From NCBI GenBank assembly GCA_020205615.1, contig CM035173.1, positions 55,189,800-55,253,799 on the forward strand: a DNA stretch of 64,000 nucleotides, read 5' to 3'. A program made the translations under genes and the position numbers. This stretch comes from Panax quinquefolius (lineage: Eukaryota; Streptophyta; Magnoliopsida; Apiales; Araliaceae). The notes below the pieces were generated by a model. It saw nothing but the letters and a program-made list of their open reading frames with translations, did not search any database and was not told where the DNA came from. This document shows, one piece after another, positions 1 to 10,489 of this stretch (positions are counted from its first letter, which is position 1; the number at the start of each line of letters is the position of its first letter).

Positions 1-1394
1 AGGTGAAGAATGCACAACTTCAAGATGAAAACTGTGAAAAGATAAAAATGAAAGTGTCTAAAGGTGAAGAAAATAAATTTAAAGTTGATTCGGAAGGTTT
101 ACTTCGATTCGAAGGGAGAATTTGGGTTCTGCTAGTACCAAACATTAAAGAGGAAATTTTGAGTGAGGCTCATAACTCATGATATTCGAGTCACACTAGA
201 ATTACGAAAATGTACTAGGACCTCACACACCATTTCTGGTGGTCAAATATGAAAAAGGATTTTGCTGAATGTGTGGCGAAATGCGTAACATGTCAGAAAG
301 TTAAAGTTGAACATCAAATATCAAATAGATTGTTGTAACCGTTAGAACTACCAGAATGGAAATGGGAGCATATCACAATGGATTTTATGGTAGGTCTTCC
401 AACGACTCAGCAAGGTTACGATGCAATCTGGGTGATTGTCGATCAATTGACGAAGTCGACACACTTTTTGCCAATCAAGACTAGTCTTAACCTAGATCGG
501 TTGGTAAAAATGTACATGAAGGAAATTGTTTCAAGGCACGGTGTCCTGGTGTCCATTGTATTGGATAAAGATCCACGTTTCACATCAAATTTCTGGAAAC
601 GTCTACACGAATGTTTAGGGACACAGTTGAGAATGAGCACAACATATCATCCTCAAACTAACTAACAAAGTGAGAGGACAATCCAGACATTAGAGGATAT
701 GCTCAGAGCATGTAATATGGATTTTAAAGGGAATTGGGATGATCATCTACCAATGGTTGAATTTGCCTATAATAATAGTTATCACGCGAGTATTGGCATG
801 CCACCTTACGAAGCGTTGTATGGCAGAAATGTAGAACTCCGTTATGCTGGGACAAAGTTAGAGAATGTGTAATAAACTGTTGAGAGCATCAAAATGATTC
901 GGGCAAGATTGATAGCTGCACAGGATATGCAGAAGAATATGCTGATCAACACCGACAAAATTGGGAATTTGATATCAGTAGTTTTGTTTTCTTGAAAGTG
1001 TCTCCCTAAAAAGGGAAAATCCGGTTTGGTAAAAAAGGGAAAACTAAGCCCTAGGTTTATAGGACCTTTTGAAGTGCTATGACGAGTTGGTGAAGTGATG
1101 TATGAGGTAGCTTTACCTCCGAAATTAGAATATATTCATAACATTTTCCATGTTTCGGTGTTAAGGCTATATAAGCCCGATTATAAACATGTTATAGAAT
1201 ATGAACCGTTATAGTTTGAAAAAGACTTATCTTATGAAGAAATTTCATTTCAAATAGTTGATAGGAAAGAGTAGGTTCTCAGAAACAAAATGATACATTC
1301 TGTTAAGGTAATTTGGAGGAACCACAATGCTGAAGAAGCTACGTGGGAACTTGAAGATGATATGATGAAAAATTTCCCTCAGTTGTTTGCTTAA
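1..1394 (+). pseudogene. Gy-A' chromovirus pol 3' remnant (integrase and chromodomain)
   Basis: This is the downstream end of a Ty3/gypsy pol that enters from outside the window. The start matches Gy-A pol near 21790. Then follow the zinc-binding region of integrase (about 170-320), the integrase core (about 375-800; MDFMVGLP with the first Asp, DKDPRF with the second, QSERT with the Glu), a damaged C-terminal barrel (about 1000-1160), and a chromodomain-like tail (about 1225-1394; VKVIWRNHNAEEATWELE). The reading frame is broken by several stops, including one just before QSERT, and by frameshifts near 830-1000. Family knowledge: the chromodomain targets integration to chromatin in Tekay/Del chromoviruses. 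It is a dead copy. Its closest relative in the window is Gy-A. Confidence 0.88.
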
Positions 1395-1402
1395 TTTTGT
1401 AT

Positions 1403-1503
1403 AGCGATTCTGGGGACAAAATCTTGTTAAAAAGGGAAGAATGTAACGAATGAATTTATTGAGTTGTGATTCTAGGGATAGAATCCTTTTAAGGAGGGAA
1501 GGA
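1403..1503 (+). repeat. Duplicated polypurine-tract block of Gy-A'
   Basis: Two related copies of a block (gattct, gggaca-like, aatc, tt, aaggaGGGAAGRATGTAA) lie head to tail at about 1408-1444 and 1470-1508. The second ends exactly where the LTR begins and is taken as the polypurine tract that primes plus-strand DNA. The first is an upstream near-copy followed by an LTR-start-like tgtaacgaatg. The same doubled arrangement occurs in Gy-A. Confidence 0.7.
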
Positions 1504-4382
1504 TGTAATGAATGAGAATTTTTATGTAATTTAAAAATATTTATTAAATTAAATAAATATTTTAATTAATTTATTTATTGAGATAAATAAATAATTGATG
1601 AAATTATGGTGTAATAATTTAGTTAAAATGAGTTATAATAATTAAATTAATGAATGGCAATTTTATGATTTGAAGATTTAATTTAATGAGATAATTAAAT
1701 TAAATAAATTATTAATAATTATAATGTCGTTCTAATTTAATTTAATAATTAAATTAGAGAAGTTAAATAAAATTATAATTTATAATGGAAATTATAATTA
1801 TATGACAAATGTTATTTTGAATTGATAATTTAATTGAATTAGTTGAATAATGGTGTGACAAGGAAACTATAATATAAGGAACATATAAAAAAAATAAATT
1901 AGAAGCCTAATCTAATGTATAGCCAAACATGGCCTTGTGGCCTTTGGCATAATATAACTGATAAGCTGTTTGTTTTTTTTAACTGAAGTACGTTGGTTAT
2001 ATGTATATCAGTTGCGTAATATTTTCCTAATGCTAAAGAACAGAGGATATAGAGAGAATGAAACACAGAGAGTTAGAGAAGAAATTGAGAGAGAGAGAGA
2101 GCAAGAGAGGAAATTGAGAGTGTTGTTGTGTATTGGGAGTCAAGAGGAAGAAGGATTGTTGAAACCTTGTCACCATCTTTGCAAATCTACAACAAAGGAT
2201 TAAGGGTAATGATTTATTCCTAACTTCCAAGTTTTGGTTTTGTAATTTTTATTCTATGTAATTGATTTTGTTGGATTAGGGTTTGGATTATCGATTATAT
2301 GAGTATATAATCTGATAATTGTCATATATAACCAATATTTAGTGATCAATTTCATGTAAATATGTTAAAGAGGAGGAAATTGAGTTTGGCTGTAATATAT
2401 GAGAATTATGGCTGTTTTAGAGTTAAAATTAGTTATGAATTCATGTTGTAAATTGTAGATTCATGGTTGTTTATAGTAGAACTATGTGATACGAGAATAA
2501 TGTAATTTGAACAAATTAAAATGGTTGAAAATCGAAGTAGTGGTGATTGATTTCGTTATGTATGATAAAACATGAAAATTGGTATGAACTTGGAATTTGA
2601 GTCCATAAATTGGTTGTAAAGTTGTTTGTGATGTTAGAATTTCTTTATAAATAATTGGTCTTGAATTTATAAAGTTTATAAACATCTGGGTTTTGTTAAT
2701 TTGGTGTTGGGTGAAGAAATTGGAACTTTTGGTGTAGAACAGAGTCTGAGTTCGTGTTTACGTAAAAAGCTGAGTGCAGAAATTGGGCTTGGAAGCGCGC
2801 GCTGCTTGCACACAAGACGCTGGATCCAATGATAGCTAAGGCGCGGTCGTGCCAGTGATCAAGCAAACCCAATAATAAACTATTAACAGTATAGATGGGC
2901 GAAAGTTAACTTACTTATTTTAATGATTGTAGAGAGACCTAAAACATGTTATAAGACATAATAACATATTGTAATCACAAAGTTGAAACTATAGGTTATG
3001 AATTAATAAGTTGTGAAAGACCGTAATGTGATGTCATGAGAATCTAAGTTGTTTTGCAATCACCATGTCGTGTACTATAATATAATTAAGACTTCAAGTT
3101 CATGGTACATGAATGATTAGGATAATCAAATCTTAAGCTAAAGATTATAGACTTGACTAAAATGAAAAGTAAACCAATGAAGTTAGTGTTAATATAACTA
3201 ATTTGTATTGTGATTTAATGGTATATGCAGGATATTTGGAAAGCATTTATTATACTTGAGTAGCTTACACACGAGGCAAGTTCTCTAACCCCAATTTTTC
3301 ATTATGCAAGCTCTTGTATTCTAATTCTTTTACATTCAGCAAGTGTCGTATTCCTAACTTGATATCGTTATATAAGTACCTAAAACTTTAATCTTTATTT
3401 GAGTAATTTCCTAACTTTCATTTCTTGCTACTTAAAGCATAAACTGTTCAAGTTCATTGTCCCAAATGAGTTTTCTAGCTCTTTTGGATGTGGTACTTAG
3501 TACATACAATGTCTATTCAATTGTATATTGCTGACATTCAATCTTTGACTTAAGTATCATTGTTTAATATTATATTATCGTGTTTAACCTTCGAATATCT
3601 AATGAATCTTTATTTATTGGACTAATCCATAATTGATGAGTGTTCTAAAGTTCTAGAATCACTGTTAAGTTGATCCAAACTAAACTTTCTTTAGTGCGGA
3701 AATCCTAAAGTCAAACTGAGATGAACAACCCTAATATAGGGGATTATGTACACGTTAGCATTTAGATGTTTGTGCAAAATACATGGTACGAATAGCTTAT
3801 CCCCCTAAGTACAAAAGTAAAGGTCTGTATAGTCTAATTACTGTTAAAGGTTGAAGAAGAAATACTTTATAACCTTGGAACATAGTTCATGGTCTTAAGA
3901 CCCTTAGATATAAATCCTGACCTTATTTTCTGTTCTTGATTCGTAGAAAAAGTTTTTTTATTATTCAACATTCATTGCTTACCCTTATGTTACTGCTATT
4001 ATCATTCTTTATATTAGTGAGCAATTGTTTGCTCACTCTTGCATTTAACATTGCAGCTAAAGTTGAGAAAGTTGAATAGCCGTCTTTTAGCAAAGGCAAG
4101 GGCAAGATGTCTAAATGATGAAGACTTGTTTAATTTCATTTACTGAAATTATATTATGAGACTTAATTTATTTTGTGATGTATTCCACAGACTTATGTAA
4201 TAGTTTAAGGTTAGATTACCTGGGAATTGTTTTACATTGATGTAACCTTATAAAGGGAAGGATTATTATTTAAGTTATTTAATTTATGTCTTTATCCTTG
4301 ATTATGGGTAGTTAGAAGTAATTAATTTGGATAGTGAGCACCAAATCCCACAGTAATGAAGTACCCAGATTTAGGGGTGTCG
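1504..4382 (+). mobile_element. 3' LTR of Gy-A'
   Basis: This LTR of about 2.9 kb starts TGTAATGAATG and ends in a damaged form of the family terminus (agatttaggggtgtc at 4367-4381; Gy-A has ggggtgtcaca). It contains the same blocks as the Gy-A LTRs in the same order: an AT-rich U3, a GA-rich stretch at 2050-2125, a donor-like AAGG/GTAATG at 2206, a GC-rich patch at 2790-2870, and the gctcactcttgca / gcagctaaagttgag block near 4030-4070. No gene is seen in it. The short ORFs are incidental. The right end abuts Gy-B gag sequence, so Gy-A' is inserted in Gy-B. The matching target duplication lies outside the window. Confidence 0.8.
2206..2212 (+). promoter_or_regulatory. Candidate 5' splice site in Gy-A' LTR
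   Basis: AAGG/GTAATG lies just after the GA-rich transcribed leader. It occupies the same position as the GTATGA donor of the Gy-A LTRs. It matches the plant donor consensus only moderately. Confidence 0.35.
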
Positions 4383-5185
4383 AAGTAACGGACATCGGAA
4401 CAATGATAACCATTGTGGATGAAATTATCATACCAGAAATGGTAACCACTTCAGTGGTAATCATTGAAAAGATAATAGGAGAGGTGAACTAAGTGGGAAC
4501 AACTTTAAGAAGAAAAGATTCAACAATGACAATGTAAAGACGTCGACAGCAGCACCAGCACCCGTTACTAAGGATAGAGAACGACCACCAGTCGCATGCT
4601 ACAAATGTGGACAGGAGGGACACATCAGTCCAAATTGTACGAAGCAACCCAAAGTGTGTTATAATTGCAGAAAGGAAGGTCACTTAGCACGATTTTGTCA
4701 TGCAGCGAAGTCAAGTCCAACTGGGATGGTGACACCAAAGGCTGTCCCGAACAAGTCAAAACTGATGGTTCAAGGAAGAGCGTTTGTTGTGACTTCCCAA
4801 ACTGTGAGAAACCCGAACGAAGTTATCACAAGTAAGCTAGTCATAAATTCTTACAAAGTTTGTACCTTATTAGATACCAGTTCTACCCATTTTTTATTTC
4901 ACCTGTTTGTGCTCAACATTTAAATTTGACCCCAGAGAAATTAGACTTTGACTTATTTCTTAAAACTATATTGGGAGAAACCTTCATTATATCCACCATT
5001 TATAAATCTTGTTTAATTCAAATCGACACTTTCACATTACATGTTGATCTCATCTCTTTGAAAATACTTGCATTTGATGTAATTTTAGGGATTGATTGGT
5101 CAACTACTCATCATGCTAAAATTGATTATTTTCGTAAGGTCGTTAGTTTTCATATTTCTAACCAACCTATTATGCGAATTCAAGT
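4383..5185 (+). pseudogene. Gy-B gag C-terminus and protease remnant (left half of the oldest element)
   Basis: It aligns by eye with Gy-B2 gag-pol from about 10200 to 10910. It holds two CCHC zinc knuckles (C-Y-K-C-G-Q-E-G-H-I-S-P-N-C at about 4600-4641, then C-Y-N-C-R-K-E-G-H-L-A-R-F-C at about 4657-4698). These bind genomic RNA in the capsid. The aspartic protease follows. Its active-site triplet reads Asp-Thr-Ser (about 4872-4880) where Gy-B2 has Asp-Thr-Gly, and a frameshift follows directly, so it is inactive. The body ends at 5185, where the Gy-A LTR was inserted. The sequence resumes at 35939 with the next codons of the same protease-RT linker. Its 5' part lies beyond the Gy-A' insertion, outside the window. 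Confidence 0.85.
5181..5184 (+). repeat. Left target-site flank of Gy-A (caag)
   Basis: caag here is repeated at 35939-35942 directly after the other end of Gy-A. The uninterrupted relative at about 10908-10918 reads attcaagcaacc, so the two halves of Gy-B rejoin cleanly. A fifth base (t on the left, a on the right) differs. One extra t lies between caag and the LTR start. Confidence 0.7.
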
Positions 5186-6601
5186 TGTAACAATCCAAGA
5201 TTTTATTATTTGTAATTTAAAATATTTATTAAATTAAATAAATATTTTATTGAATATTTTATTAATGTGATTGTTGTTAGTAAATATTTATGAATTTAAT
5301 TCATTAGATAATATTCTAAATTAATTTAGTTTATAATTTAGAGAGTTGTATGATAACATGAGATATTATATTACCGTTTTAATTTAATAATTAAAATAGT
5401 ATGTGAAGTTATTAAATAAGATTATAATGTGTGATGAGTGGAAAATTTATTTAGTATGTTGTAATTGGTTATTTAACTAATATTGAATATGGAGGTATAA
5501 ATATGAGATTATAAACTATAGTGTAAATGGTTTATTAAAATAAAATTAAAGTAGTTTTAAATGGGCTTAACTAAACAAGACTTAAAGATATTAAGTCTTT
5601 ATTTTAAAGAGTTTTTGCCAAACAAAGCCTTATGGCTTTTGGATTTTGAATTTTGAATTTTGAATTTTTAAATAATATAAATAAAATAAAATAAATTAAA
5701 TAAATTTATAACCTATACGTTATATTTTTGTAACTGATATCATTTAGTGTGTGTAATGGTCATATCGGTTTCTTTTTATTTTACGCATACTTGCTTATCA
5801 GTTTTGGTTTACACGACTTGAGTTATTTGCTAAATGCTAAACTGAGGAAGAGAGTTACAGAGAATTGAGAGACTAGAGTGAGTTGAGAGGAGAAACAGTT
5901 TGTGAAGTTGCAAGTTTATCTGTAATTGGCAAGGAATACTAAGCAAAATAAGGTATGATCATAACCTTATTATATATATATATATATATATATTTTACGA
6001 CATGAATTTTCAAACTCTGTGAATTCAAGTTATTTGTTTTATTGTTAATATACAACTGTTACTTGTGATTATATTTATTGGTGGTGTTAGAGTTGCATTT
6101 AGACAAGAATTTGTATGCTGATTTCTTTTATAAAGAAAGAAAAGTAATTACAGTATATATTTTTCATATGGCTTATGAAAGTACCAAAGTTTATGGTTAA
6201 TTTGTATATTATTCTGTAAATTGAGTCTTGAATATGTTAATTCGGTAAGAAACAAAGAGAACGTAGTTTGAATGAAGTAATTTGGTGTAGAATTGTGATC
6301 ATAGTGTTAATTTCTATGAAGGATGTCAAAAATGGATTTTTTGTATGAAAACTTGAAAATTAAGGAATTAAATTAGTTGAAGTTGTTGTTTAATTATTCT
6401 AAGTTGATGAAAATGTGAGAAATCATGTTTGTGTTAGTTCTATACCAATTGTATATGTTAATTTTACTATTTTATGGATGAAATTCATGTTAGTTGGCTT
6501 AGAACAGAGTAGAAACTCACGTTCTACAAAATTGGAACTGGTGCAAATCGCGGGCGCGCCTCTTGGCCCGGGCGCGCCATAATCCAAGGCAATACTTGCG
6601 C
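5186..6601 (+). mobile_element. 5' LTR of Gy-A, first part
   Basis: It begins TGTAACAATCCAAG and matches the 3' LTR copy starting at 23302 for about 1.4 kb, up to aatccaaggcaatacttgcg. It holds AT-rich U3, a (TA)n run at about 5969-5992, and a GC-rich patch with two copies of gggcgcgcc at 6551-6580. It stops at 6601 where Gy-B2 begins. The 3' LTR continues instead with tggtcgcgccag. No coding sequence is seen. The ORF overlapping the GC-rich patch on the minus strand is not conserved in the other copy. Confidence 0.85.
5953..5959 (+). promoter_or_regulatory. Candidate 5' splice site in Gy-A 5' LTR
   Basis: ATAAG/GTATGATC, repeated as GAAG/GTATGATC at 24082 in the 3' LTR. It follows a GA-rich leader (5845-5900) and precedes a long U/A-rich stretch. 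Acceptor-like sites lie ahead of the accessory ORF (17653-17654) and of gag (18718-18719). Confidence 0.45.
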
Positions 6602-7289
6602 TGTAAGACCCCAACTTTTTTTTAATAAAGATGATTTTTCTATAAATATCATTTTTAAATATTATGGAATGAATTTGATATAATGTTATAGTTGTGGGTA
6701 ATATTTATAAATTTTGCAAAGTACGCAAGTTGTTATATAATATTCAATTTGTCGGGGAATATTCACAGGGAATATTCGTACGACGGCACAATCATTGGTG
6801 GACCCCATAACAAAATTATTGTCGGATTGAGAAAATGACAAAAATATTTTATAAAAATAACGACGGAAGTTTTGCCGTTAACTGTTGAAACACCCTGTGT
6901 TAAAAGTACAGGAATATGCATGGTTGCATAGTAGCACACAATATTGATTATTGATGCTTACGTGAGAAGTCACTCGCTTTTATTTAATTATTGCTTGATA
7001 ATTATTGCATAGTATCTCACGTTATTTGATTCAATTATTGTCGATATTTTATATATTATTAAATCAATAATTGAGATGACGAGTTATTAATATTATTATT
7101 TGCAATATTAATGATGTCTAAGTTCTCGCCATGAGAGGTTTGGTCACCTAATCATGGCACCAATAGGAGAAATCCTTATTGAAAGCCCCTCTTTCACAGG
7201 AGCGACACAGGTCGATTACTTATTGTGAATTACAATAATGATGATAAATGTTGTTAAATATATTGAGGTGTCTTTTATGAAGTCACGTA

Positions 7290-7328
<39 letters not shown>

Positions 7329-7681
7329 TTGTTTTATTAGTATTATTAATGTAATAAAATAAAAAAAGCTTTTATATAAAATGTAATACTTTTATAATGT
7401 TATTTGTTTTATTATACTATAAATAGAATATATTATATTTTATTATGCATAAGTGCTGCATAGTGTTTGAATAGTAAAATCTTTTAATATAAAATGCAGT
7501 TACTTTTATAAAGTTATTCGTTTTATTAGATTATAAATAGAATATATTATATTTTATTTAAAAGATTTTGTTTTATTAGAATATTTTATTAATCTTGCAT
7601 AGTAAATCAATATGCATCGTCCGCTTAAAAGTAAATCAATCTGGACCGTTCATGAATTAGTTACTATATTCACCATTCTCC

Positions 7682-7689
7682 TATAAATA
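7682..7689 (+). promoter_or_regulatory. TATA box of Gy-B2 5' LTR
   Basis: TATAAATA in the context ctcctataaatagaag. It is conserved at 15062-15069 (3' LTR), 16750-16757, on the minus strand at 59194-59201, and degenerate (tattaata) at 38554-38561. It is followed by a purine-rich leader, as expected for the U3/R boundary. Confidence 0.75.
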
Positions 7690-7808
7690 GAAGCTCATTC
7701 CTTCATTATTTCTTACGAATTAATCTGAAACTCTAGAGAGAAACTATAGAGAGAAAGAAGAAAAGTATTCTTACTACTCACTACTCCTATATCCAGCTTT
7801 CTTCTAAG

Positions 7809-7815
7809 GTAAGGG
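7809..7815 (+). promoter_or_regulatory. Candidate 5' splice site in Gy-B2 5' LTR
   Basis: CTAAG/GTAAGGGG, a near-consensus donor 127 bp after the TATA box. It is conserved at 15185 and 38728 (plus strand) and as GAG/GTATGGG on the minus strand at 59020. It pairs naturally with the acceptor-like ttgaggcag at 9479-9480 just upstream of the gag ATG. Confidence 0.5.
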
Positions 7816-7854
7816 GTATTATTTCTTTTGTATTCATGAAGAGAACTTCTTTTA

Positions 7855-8275
7855 TTCCATTCTTTATTATTCTCATTGGAATAACTTTTGATATCGCTGC
7901 TACCCTACACTTGGTGAAATTCTTCTTTATTCCATTCTTTATCATTATGTTGGAATAACTTTTATCACGCCAAGTACCGCATACATGGTAAAATTCTTCT
8001 ATTATTCCATTCTTTATTATTCATTGGAACATTACGCTACATATACGTTTACGCATGACCGGTTCCATTATTTATTATTCTATTGGAATATCACATGCGT
8101 GCGTTCGCTTCTGTGACCGGTTCCATTATTTATTATTACATTGGAATATCATGTACATGCGTTCTACGCATGACCTAGTTCCATTATTTATTATTCTGTT
8201 GGAATAACCTGTCTGTGCGGTCTATCACATGCCTGGTGATTTCTTTTGGTATTCAATTCTTTATTATACTCAGTT
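7855..8275 (+). repeat. Tandem hairpin-forming units in Gy-B2 5' LTR
   Basis: Six clear units and one weak unit begin near 7855, 7930, 8005, 8063, 8121, 8179 and 8247. Spacing is about 75 bp for the first three and 58 bp for the next. Each unit carries ttcca ... tggaa with a ctttattattct-like loop, an inverted repeat (ttattcca / tggaataa in the best unit). The array recurs at about 15219-15620. Confidence 0.75.
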
Positions 8276-8507
8276 GGTTAAAGTTTTGACTTCTATACTC
8301 CATGAAGTTAGTGGAATATCCTTGATATTTGCGTTTCATCTAGTATCTTTTCATGGAAATATTCTTCTGAGCATTCTTGAATTTTACTCTACAAAGAAGT
8401 ATCATGTTGACAATTTGGACGTTATTGGTTCCTGGATAAATTAATTCTTGAACTTGTTTTATTGAATTCTTATATCATTGACATCATCCTCGTGTTTATA
8501 TTATGTT

Positions 8508-8760
8508 GAAAGTCATCTACGTGGCACATAGAGTGCATAGATGGACTTGGTATGATTATGACCAGGGATTATTCGGTATAATCATGACCATAATGTTACA
8601 AATGATGTGGTAAAAGTTCTCATTGGCCCGTAGTGCATTGATGGACAGTTATTGGCTTGATCATAACCATTGATGAATACACGAATATCCTTGGCCCGTA
8701 GTGCATGGATAATTTGTGGTCGTGATACTATTGAATATCATTGGTCGTAGTGCAGAGATG
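8508..8760 (+). repeat. Spaced ttggcccgtagtgca repeats in Gy-B2 5' LTR
   Basis: The motif is clear near 8623 and 8692 and variant near 8530 and 8741. tgatyatgacc motifs lie between copies. The same block is present at about 15870-16110 and 39350-39545, and inverted at about 58355-58490. Confidence 0.65.
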
Positions 8761-9302
8761 ATGTGTATTATTTATTAAACTGAGTCTCAGCGATAAAAGT
8801 GATGAAAAACCTTTTTAAATCATAAAAGATAGTAGATTTTATTCTCTACTTGACTCTTTTAATGGATTGCTTGTTCACCGCAGCTTAAACTTGATGTTTG
8901 TTATATTTTATCGGTTTAACATCATTTGAAGGCTAACGATAATTTATTCTACATTATCTTAGTCATAATATTTCTTACTGAGCTAGTTGAGCTCACCCTT
9001 TCTTTCACTGTTTCTCTTGAGAAATGAGAACGTGGCAAGAGACTAGTCGGGGAGCGGAGTGATTTATTCCGGATGATAGTATTAGTAGTCCTCACTATTC
9101 TATAAAATAGTTTGATAATAAATGTAATGAGGACTTCATTGAGTTTGTATACTGTCTAGATGACAATATACGTATTAAAACTCTTAGATTATGTTTTGTT
9201 ATATTTTACACAACTGTTGTATAATTAATTTGTATTTGAATTTTGTACCATGTATTTGGCGACTCAAGATGGGTGATGTATACCTATTTTGGGGGCATCA
9301 CA

Positions 9303-9320
9303 GTTGGTATCAAAGCTTAG
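9303..9320 (+). other. Primer binding site of Gy-B2
   Basis: gttggtatcaaagc directly follows the 5' LTR. The tggtatca core is the complement of the 3' end of initiator Met-tRNA, the usual primer of plant Tekay elements. Confidence 0.8.
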
Positions 9321-9478
9321 GGATATGATCCCTGGCTGAGGTGTGAGACAAGAACTAGGAGGGGAGAGATGGGGAATTCTTTCGCTAGTATGACCTACCT
9401 AAGTTTATTTGGTATTTAATTTGTCGGTCAGAATATAGGGATAATATGTGATATGTTAATTAACTCTTGTTTTGAGGC

Positions 9479-9492
9479 AGTATTTGAAAATG
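9479..9492 (+). promoter_or_regulatory. Acceptor-like site before Gy-B2 gag
   Basis: cttgttttgaggCAG/tatttgaaaATG: a T-rich run ending in CAG ten bases before the likely gag start at 9490. It is compatible with removal of a 1.67 kb leader intron starting at 7809. No transcript data were available to me. Confidence 0.4.
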
Positions 9493-10480
9493 ACATCCTA
9501 GAATGTTGAGAACATCAATGGAGCACAGGAGACAGTTGAGTCTCCACATATCAATAATCAGGATAATGTGCATCAGGAAGGCGACAATCATCAGGCAAAC
9601 AACAACACTGACTAAATAATGAATGATGGAATGTTCAGAGGCTTTCTGCAATTCATGCAACATCAGGTAAGAGCGGCTCCTGTACAAAATGCAGGTGGAA
9701 ACACTTGAAACTCTCGGACGGTCACTGCTAAGCAGTTCAAGGAACTGGGACCACCGGAGTTTTTTGGAGAGCCAAAACCACTTAAGGCGGAGACGTGGAT
9801 AAAATAGATCAACAAGATATTTGATGTCTTGGGATGCTCCGAGGAGCAAAAGGTTCCCTTTGCCACCTTCATGTTGCACGTGCGGTGGAATCGATTCTTG
9901 GTGGGAATCTATAAAGTGTACTCAACCTGCTGCACTGAAGATGTCTTGGGAGAAGTTCCAAGAACTGTTCAACGACAAGTACTTTCCTGTAAGTATTCAT
10001 CCCATTTGGTTGATAATGAGGAGAGAATGACACGGATGTTTCTAAGAGGTTTGAAACCCTAGATACGTCAATACCTCATTTCTCATAAACTTTGTTTGTA
10101 TTCAGATGTTGTTAATAAGGCTCAGTTATTGGAGTGCGATACTGAGTCAACCCAACCAAAAGAGAGTAGTCGGCAAAATGATAATACCAGTGATAGCAGT
10201 CTTCGAAGCGGTGACAACAAGCGTGGAGGGAATCAACATACCAGAAATGGTAACCACTTCAGTGGTAATCATGGTCAAAACAGTAAGAGTGGAAATTTCA
10301 AGAAGAGGAGATTCAACAATGATGAAAAGACGTCACCATAAGCACCCGTCGTTAAGGAAGGAGAACGACCACCTATCATATGCTTCAAATGTGGAGGGGA
10401 GGGACACATTAGTCCAAACTGCGCGATGCCATCCAAAGCATGTTATAATTGTGGAAGAGAAGGTCACCTGGCCATCCCAG
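9490..10480 (+). pseudogene. Gy-B2 gag
   Basis: Capsid/nucleocapsid gene in broken frames. The retrotransposon gag core is readable at about 9725-10065 (KQFKELGPPEFFGEPKPLKAE, then FATFMLHVRWNRFLVG, then WEKFQELFNDKYFP). A Ser/Asn-rich linker follows (10140-10300). Two zinc knuckles close it: C-F-K-C-G-G-E-G-H-I-S-P-N-C at about 10384-10425, and a second that begins C-Y-N-C-G-R-E-G-H-L-A but is cut off before its last Cys. Stops occur soon after the ATG (third codon region), near 9615, 9710, 9808 and 10060, with at least one frameshift. The short distance from primer site to ATG (about 190 bp) leaves no room for the extra ORF seen in Gy-A and Gy-C. Confidence 0.82.
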
Positions 10481-10489
10481 ACAAGACAA

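Larger units (their letters stand above)
6602..9302 (+). repeat. 5' LTR of Gy-B2
   Basis: 2701 bp, from tgtaagacccc to ggggcatcaca. It holds a (TA)n run (about 7294-7323), a TATA box (7682-7689), a GA-rich leader (7730-7765), a donor-like AAG/GTAAGG (7809), a tandem array of ttccatt...ttggaata units (7855-8275) and spaced copies of ttggcccgtagtgca (about 8508-8760). The 71-codon ORF at 8229-8444 recurs in the 3' LTR only because the LTRs are near-identical. Confidence 0.9.

Noticed and set aside
1970..2230. ORFs on both strands over a GA-rich stretch
   Set aside because: Low-complexity gagaga sequence in the transcribed leader of the Gy-A' LTR. Not kept in Gy-A.
7855..8275. CRISPR-like regular repeats
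   Set aside because: Repeats are imperfect, spacing varies, and they lie inside a plant LTR with no cas genes.
8229..8444. 71-codon ORF conserved at 8229-8444 and within 15399-15800
   Set aside because: Both copies lie at the same place in the two LTRs of one element, so identity follows from LTR duplication. There is no homology I recognise, and the frame passes through the tandem array.
9303..9320. Possible tRNA gene fragments at tggtatcaaagc sites (also 17450, 27975, 44456)
   Set aside because: Only the tRNA 3' end complement is present, directly after LTRs. These are primer binding sites.
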